The position numbers and the translations under genes were made by a program. The notes below the pieces were generated by a model. It was not told where the DNA came from. It searched no databases and saw nothing but the letters and a program-made list of their open reading frames with translations. From Liriodendron chinense (taxonomy: Eukaryota > Streptophyta > Magnoliopsida > Magnoliales > Magnoliaceae): a stretch of DNA of 64,000 nt. Location: the NCBI GenBank assembly GCA_003013855.2, contig ML058384.1, positions 13,154,176 to 13,218,175 on the forward strand. Direction: 5' to 3'. Below, piece after piece: positions 57,791-64,000 of the stretch (positions are counted from its first letter, which is position 1; each line of letters starts with the position of its first letter).

Positions 57791-57875
57791 GGCTTTTGTA
57801 GGAAATCCACGTATGTACGTATACATACATATATACACTCATGCATACATATATTTATACGTGTGTACACTATGA

Positions 57876-58362
57876 ATGACCTCATGAGGTTGAGCTTTGT
57901 GGGCCCCACCATGATATGTGATGGACATCCACACCATGCAGTTGGTGGTTCCTCTCTAGGTTATGGGATATCTCAAAAATCAGCCATATCTAAAACATCA
58001 GCCATATCCAAAACTTAAGTGTCCTGTATCATATGAAATCATGTAAAAATCATGCCTAAAAAATACAAAAGCGCTTGGTGCGGCCTACTTGTGTTTGGAT
58101 ATGGCTGAAAATTGGTGTAACCCCTTATCCAAGTGGGACACACATGATGAATGGGTTGGATGTCTAAACCATATCTTAGCGCATCTTATAAACAATCATG
58201 AAGGTTTTAATGGGTGGGTATCCACTCTCTATAGTTGTCTGTGAATTGACCTCTTTTTAGGCATGTCTCCCATGATGGGATGGTGCATTTGACTGATGGG
58301 GTGGAAGCCCATCACATATCATGGTGGGGTGCACAGAGTTCGACCTCATGGGAAGATTCCCA
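57876..58362. mobile_element. Foldback (MITE-like) element 2 in WRKY intron
   Basis: The left end has GACCTCATGAGGTTGAG and CCCCACCATGATATGTGATGG (57879-57925, two blocks). The right end holds their complement: CCATCACATATCATGGTGGG and GTTCGACCTCATG (58309-58350). The spacing gives a ~480-bp element. Confidence 0.7.
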
Positions 58363-59329
58363 TGAATTCGACCTCGTATTTCTGATACACACACAATAAA
58401 GAAATATCACTGAAAACCCCTCCTATCTAGTGATCAATTGTGATCATAATCAGGCCCACCCCATAAAAATCTACATCCAAACAAGGCACTTGGAATTTGT
58501 ATTTTTAGGTTTTTTTATTGCAAAATTCCTTTAAAAAAAATGTTAGACAATTTAAAATCCTATAGTTACCTTTGGACATGTCAAAAGAAGAAAACGTTCT
58601 ATGTTTAATCTTTCCTAAGGTGGTGGAGCACATGTGGTGCGTTTGTTGCGGTGCTTTTATAAGAAATTAAATTTTAAAAAAGAAAATATTTTACTTTTTG
58701 AAAGTAAATAAATGTATCATACATAAATACTTTATCTATATATATATATATATATATATATAAAGACCCATAAGGATTAGTGCTAGGATGAGGGGTTTCT
58801 GCAATAAGAAACCTAGGTTCAATATCTAAATATAAACTATAGAGCTTAATCTTTTTGGCACTTAGTTGAAGCCCATGAGAGCCATTGTGCAGTTAGAAAT
58901 GAACCAGGGTCTAGCCAAGGATTTGATCCACTATTGCCTAAGATTCTAGCCATAGTATTAGTTAGGTAATTACATGTGCTGCCATTTTGCAATAGCTTGT
59001 CTTCTTGAGAACATTTTTGTGAAGCATATTAGTGTTAACGATTGGACTTAGAGCAATGTTGACTTATGCATCCATGAATTCCTTGTGTCTTAAAGAAAAT
59101 ATATCATCTCTATTCGTTTGCACTTGTTCAATGGGCAATAAATCTTTCTTGAGATATTAACTACTCAAGTCAGGACTTAAACTAAAAAATATGATATTTT
59201 CATCCTAAATTTACTCGTTTTCTCCATTATATGTTACTTCCTCTTTCTAACATATGTGACAACCAACCCAACCAATGGGAGTACTGAAATTACGTTGGAT
59301 AGTCTAACATGACACTCTACGCATACGGT

Positions 59330-61010
59330 TGCGGAAGCTTAAGGAGCAACTAGAATTATGGTTAAGTCCTGCGGGGTGGGGGTGATTAGTACCCTTTGAA
59401 ATTCCTCTTGCGTACTTACACAATTTAACAATTTAAATTAAGTAAGTAGGAACACTTAGGTTTCCAAGCCTAAGTGGGTTTAATCAATAGACTAGCATAT
59501 AATTAAGATAATAAACAACCTAGTCTAAGCATGCATAGATTAATCAAGTACCTTATCTATGCAACCTATGTAGACTATAGAGGATGGATCGATCAATATG
59601 AGCTCAAGTCTATAAGAGGAGTGAAGGTACATCAAGTGTATGTGGATATGCCTATTAGTGACTAGCATACATTGCTAATTAAGCATTCATAATTAAGCAA
59701 TTAAACACAATGCATAATAAGAAATGTGCTCAAATATAATCACAAATACAACAATGTATAGTGATTTGACTACTTGTCTACTCCACTTCCGGTTCAAGTA
59801 CTCAACCCCTTTGAGTACACCGGCATTCATTAGGGAGCTTAAATCTGGTTCCTCCCAACCAAGGTGTTTTAAATCGGATCCACCTAACCAGAGAGTTTAC
59901 AGGTTCCTCCCAACCTATATGTTCACACTCGTGTTGGTACTGGCTCCCCTTGGAGAATTGTTTAGGCCCGCCAAACATGTCAAGGAACGGCAAACGTCCC
60001 TGAATTTAGGCTCGATAAATGAGCCAATGAGTGCCAAACAACCCCTAGTCTTTAGGCCGACAAACAGGCCAAGGAACGGCTAACGTCCCTAGAGTTTTAG
60101 GCTCAACAAACAAGCCAAGGATCGGCAAACGATCCTAGTTCGAGTTTGATAAAAAAAACTCTACTCTTAACTTCCACAGGAAATTGAGTGGATGGACTCT
60201 TAACAAAGACAACCTTACTTGTCGGATTGAGCCCCTTTGCTTCGCCACTTCAAGTTGCTTGATGTCTGCTCTCCCGTGCTTCAATCAGCTACCCTCGTGC
60301 TCCTCGGATCTTTGATGCCACTGCTTTGCCAAGGTTTCAGCTCCAAGATCAACTCCCTTGCATGTGATGCTCCATTAGAGATGCCCAAGGTGTTAGAGAA
60401 TGGTGAAACCTCTATAAATGATAAGAAATTGATTTCCTAGAAGAATACACCTATTTGGACTTCTAGGTGGTGTTTAAACAAGGGATTTAACTATAATCAA
60501 GGTGTCTAAAATCCTAGAAATCAAGAGGGAACAAATACATTCTCATATTGGCATTGAATGCCTCAAGCTTGTGATAAACCACAAGGAAAATGACTTGTTA
60601 TGTGTTTGGAGTAGAGCCTCTGATGGTCTTTAATAATGGTGGCTTCTATCTGCTCAAAATTTCCTCTCTTGGTCCTAAAAACGAACCCCCCGCTTTTATA
60701 AATTTTCTTCCAACGGTCAAATAACGGGCAGATTCACGCAGGGTCGGGCGTCCAGTGGACACTAGGTCGGGCGCCTGAAATCCAGTCTAGAAATGAGATT
60801 TGGTCGCTGGACAATTTTTGACCTGGTCGGGTGACCGGTGGTCATATGGTCGAGCGCCCGATATTCAGTCCAGGTATGGTCTATTTTTGTTGGACGTTTT
60901 TCGTGCTGGTCGGGCGTCCGATGGCCCTCTGATTTTCTGGCCAACTCACTTGGATAGATTTCCCTTAGGTCGGGCGCCTGGTGGACACTTGGTCGAGCGC
61001 CTGGCTAGGC
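59330..61010 (-). repeat. Repeat family G, copy 2
   Basis: 59340-59900 matches 45300-45790 in reverse at roughly 75-80% by eye. 59940-60130 carries three ~45-bp units of CAAGGAACGGCAAACGTCC type. 60740-61005 carries about six GGTCGGGCGCCTG-like modules. A minus-strand TATAAAAG lies at 60693-60702, so modules, TATA and downstream repeats are arranged as in an LTR U3-R-U5 on the minus strand. No PBS or frame found. Confidence 0.55.
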
Positions 61011-61784
61011 ATGTTTTTCTGCTGATTGGTTTATGTTTTGCAGCAGATTATGCAACCTCTTGACCATTCTTTTGGTGGTCTTTTGGGACACCTACGGCCA
61101 ATTTAAGATGACTAAGGGTATCCCTATTAGTCATGGTCATTTAGAGATTTATGATTTTGGATAGGTACAAGGTTAAGGCTCACCAAAGCATCACTTTTAT
61201 ATGTTTCTTCTTTCTTGATGCAGTTGGTCCGTCATGAGTCTTCGATCTTCGTTTTCATTAAGTTCAACCGAAATTAAACACACTAACCTAAGTAATTGAC
61301 AAATAAGGTGCACTAGTATGCCATAGAAAAGTGCACTAACAAGTACCTCATCATGATTATTAGATACCAAAATTAGGCTAATCAAGTCATTTAGTAGGTC
61401 ACACAATACAAAGCATTGCACACAACCCAAAAGATGAAAATTTACATCTGGCCACTGGATGAGTGAATTGGCCTGATTTTTTTGTACTTCTGATCGTTAT
61501 GGTAGGGTGCACTAAGATGGGTCGAATGTCCTGGCTAGACAATGTAAGGCCTAAAATGCTCCACTCCAATACCTTTACAAGAAAAAATATATCTGGCATT
61601 TTTTGTTACTTCATACATGAAAAGTACCTTTTCATACTTTAAAAAAGTAAGAAGCATTGTTTAGTAACTTTAGAATTCTTGAAGATTTTGTAGTAAAAAT
61701 ATGATTTTTTTTTCAGTCATAAGAATTACTTAAATAGTTTTGGTTTTATTGCTAATAAATGGTTGTATTTCTTCATGATAGCAG

Positions 61785-61892
61785 AAGATCTTCAGAAACA
61801 TTCAGAAGGGTTTTGGCCACGCAAATGGATGAAGATGGCCATGTTTGGAGAAAATATGGGCAAAAAGATATCATGGGTGCCAAATTTCCGAG
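61785..61892 (+). CDS. WRKY transcription factor, exon 2 with WRKYGQK core
   Basis: 36 codons read after an AGCAG acceptor: SSETFRRVLATQMDEDGHVW, then RKYGQKDIMGAKFPR. The invariant WRKYGQK is at 61846-61866. The exon ends inside the Arg codon of FPR, with GT at 61893. This is the conserved intron position of group III (and IIc-e, I C-terminal) WRKY domains, a few residues before the first zinc Cys. The zinc-binding half (C-X-C, H-X-C in group III) must be in a later exon, which I cannot find before 64000. Reading on past the donor gives a stop within about 10 residues, which fits an intron. Confidence 0.9.
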
Positions 61893-64000
61893 GTCATTTC
61901 CCCCTTCTCTTTTGGATTTCAACAAATTATGATAATACTGTTTATCATATAATTAGTAATAATTTATAGTTAAAGAAATCATTAATAAAGGGTTGTTTCT
62001 CTATAGTGTTGTACGATAAGCTTATTCTATAGTAGAAGTGACAATGGGTCGGGCGATGGCCCAGCCAAGGTTCGCCATGGTTGCTTAGAGCCCTTAACCC
62101 TGGCCATATCCTAAAGGCCCTGGCCCTAACCCTCCCTTGCCTTAGAGGGCTGAGCATGGCTTAGGCTTGCCCAGGGCCAAGGTTGCAATAGGCTGGCCCA
62201 GAGTTGGCCCTGTAAGTTAAAGATGTGTTTGATGTTTACGAATTTCATGCTCTTCTAAAGAATTAAAGTTTTTGTGGCACACTTACATCAAGTAATATCA
62301 TTCATAGACCAAGTGTATGCCCCACTCAATTATCCACAATATGCATAGACGTAAATAAGTGCATTAATACATTGTTCACCATCTAAATTGAGGGATAATT
62401 TGGACAGTTTATGAGTACTTTCATATTAACACCATTGTAGTCTACTAGAATATTAAAGTTGTTCATATTACTAGATACACTAATATAAAAACTCTATAGT
62501 CATGGTTACAAATACCTATGAACAATATAGTGTATATTAGATAAACTGGTCTTAGCTAGCCTAGCCCAAACATCAGGCATATATTGCAATCCTTCGTATC
62601 TGGGATCTTGACTTTCTCCTCCTTTTGTAACATTAGATTTGTGTAAGTAGCTCCCGATGAATCTTGACTAGTCATATTGCTGTTGTGGCTGTCATTATCA
62701 GCCTTCGATCTATGCACTTTGGTCATTGTAGACAAGGTGGAAGGGTGACAATCTACTTAGAGCTTCACAGGATGATTATGAAAGTCCTAATCTCCTTGGC
62801 CATCGAGTCATTCATATTTATCGATTCCTAGTTTGTTTCTATTGGGCGACTCATATATTGATCTTCCAATTTAATTGAAACCACTAGTTTAACCATGAAT
62901 TCATCATCAAACCTACCATACATTCACCAAGAAATTCGACAGTGAATTCATCAAGAGCACTCCATTTGCGCATGTTTTCTCTTCTTCTTTGTTGGTGGAT
63001 TCCTCAAGAAGCACTCCTCAATATGTGTAAGTCCACTTTTCTTTTTCAACATCTAATTGGCTAAAAATATCTAGACACAAATTGACTAACCACAAACCCC
63101 TTAAATGGTTGTAGTTCATTTGTTGTCATGAATATATTTGTGATCCATGGCCTTAATTACTCGAGAAATCCTTGGTTGCAGCTCCTGTGTTGAATATTTG
63201 AATTCTCGATCGATAAGAGGCCTCAAACTTGTCCTTAGATAATGGTTGATTCCTAAGAACAAAGTTTGTAAGATTATCATTGGTCAATTAGTTATTGGAC
63301 GTCATGACGAGGACAACCTTCACTCTAATACCAAATAATATAATGGCTTTGATACCAACTAATGTAATGACTCTAATACTAAATAACATAGTAGGTGCAT
63401 GGATAAAGAGAAGAGGTCACCATCTTTTGTTTACCAAGAATTGCCCTTAATTCCACAATGATAGAGAAATTTCTAAAAAAATGAGAGATAAAATTGATAT
63501 TATTGATGAAAGTCTATTTACAATACTTTTTTCACATGAATTAAATGTACTAAACCCTAAATTCCTACCTTTCTCAAAATATTAAATTTATTGAAAATAA
63601 TAATTACAGCTTCTAAATTGATTCAAACTCTTCCTCGTGACTCAGATAAGGACGTTAGGCTATTCTAGGACTCTCTAACCCTAAAAAACAAAAGCTTTAA
63701 CTTACTAAAAATAATATTTTTTACTAGAAACTCAAAATTAACCCCCTAAAATGATCTATTTTTTTATCAAAATATCTGGTGCATATAAAACTCATCAATA
63801 GCTTTCATAAGACATTATACTCGCAAAACGGATAACCAGTCACAAACTTATGGTCATCGAAAGTTATAATGCACGCTAGAACTTTGGATCAATCTGATTT
63901 CTTCTCATCCTAGCCATCCGTGTGTTTGTCCTTGACTTTGTCATACATCATCACTGTCCCAAAAATCTTCTTGATTGGAAGATCTAAACTTTTGATAAAT
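61893..64000 (+). other. WRKY intron 2, start
   Basis: No WRKY zinc-finger exon recognised. 62040-62215 is a GGCCCTGGCC-rich low-complexity stretch. 63320-63395 has three ~24-bp tandem words with CTTTGATACCAACTAATG, which resembles a degenerate initiator-Met PBS on the minus strand and may mark an old copia-like remnant. The rest is unassigned. Confidence 0.45.

Larger units (their letters stand above)
56887..61784 (+). other. WRKY intron 1 (4.9 kb) with transposon remnants
   Basis: Bounded by AAG|GTGTTT and GATAGCAG|AAG. Contains two foldback elements (57335-57790 and 57876-58362), an (AT)n microsatellite (58737-58762) and repeat family G copy 2 (59330 to about 61010). No other gene seen. 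The splice sites are inferred from frame continuity and the family's usual exon structure. Confidence 0.75.

Noticed and set aside
63320..63395. Copia element with initiator-Met PBS at the right end
   Set aside because: Only a degenerate GCTTTGATACCA word within short tandem units. No LTR edge or coding part could be supported.

Overview
The window is flowering-plant nuclear DNA. It is dominated by nested LTR retrotransposons of plant lineages (Ty3/gypsy Tat/Ogre-like and Athila-like, plus Ty1/copia), and it holds the first two exons of a group III WRKY transcription-factor gene near its right end. Nothing in it fixes the species. Short GGGCCCAC-type dispersed repeats remind me of magnoliid genomes, but that is only an impression.

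Layout. Positions 1-42462 form one cluster. Two Tat/Ogre-like elements lie head to tail on the minus strand. D has its 5' LTR at 40184-42462 and its interior at 23439-40183. B has interior sequence at 3849-9166 and 20918-21163 and continues off the left edge. B and D share one LTR at 21164-23438, which has B's primer binding site on one side and D's polypurine tract on the other. Four later insertions sit in this pair. Element A (Tat-like, minus, 5' LTR 2974-3848) lies in B's RNase H region. Element C (Athila-like, plus, 9167-20917, target duplication TAGTT) lies in B's leader. Solo LTR E (19054-20492, duplication ATTGT) lies in C's 3' LTR. Solo LTR H (29247-31974, duplication GAGGG) lies in D's antisense gene. 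The order of events is therefore D/B first, then A, C and H, with E after C.

D carries gag, protease, RT, a double RNase H and integrase on the minus strand. Between integrase and its 3' LTR lies a long gene on the opposite strand (about 24.5-32.8 kb). It has its own TATA box, a leader of hairpin repeats, at least one clean intron, a domain resembling the plant mobile domain, and a long Asp/Gly tract. All copies are inactivated, largely by nonsense changes of the C-to-T or G-to-A kind.

From 42463 to 47981 there are remnants: an Athila-like LTR with PBS (43495-44855), one copy of an unnamed repeat (44856 to about 45800) and a truncated Tat gag with its LTR (46000-47732). A Ty1/copia element with full-length, very similar LTRs and a perfect target duplication occupies 47982-52944. 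The right end (52945-64000) is the WRKY locus: three diverged upstream repeats, exon 1 (56546-56886), a 4.9-kb intron holding foldback elements and a second, inverted copy of the unnamed repeat, exon 2 with the WRKYGQK core (61785-61892), and the start of a further intron. The zinc-binding exon is not in the window.
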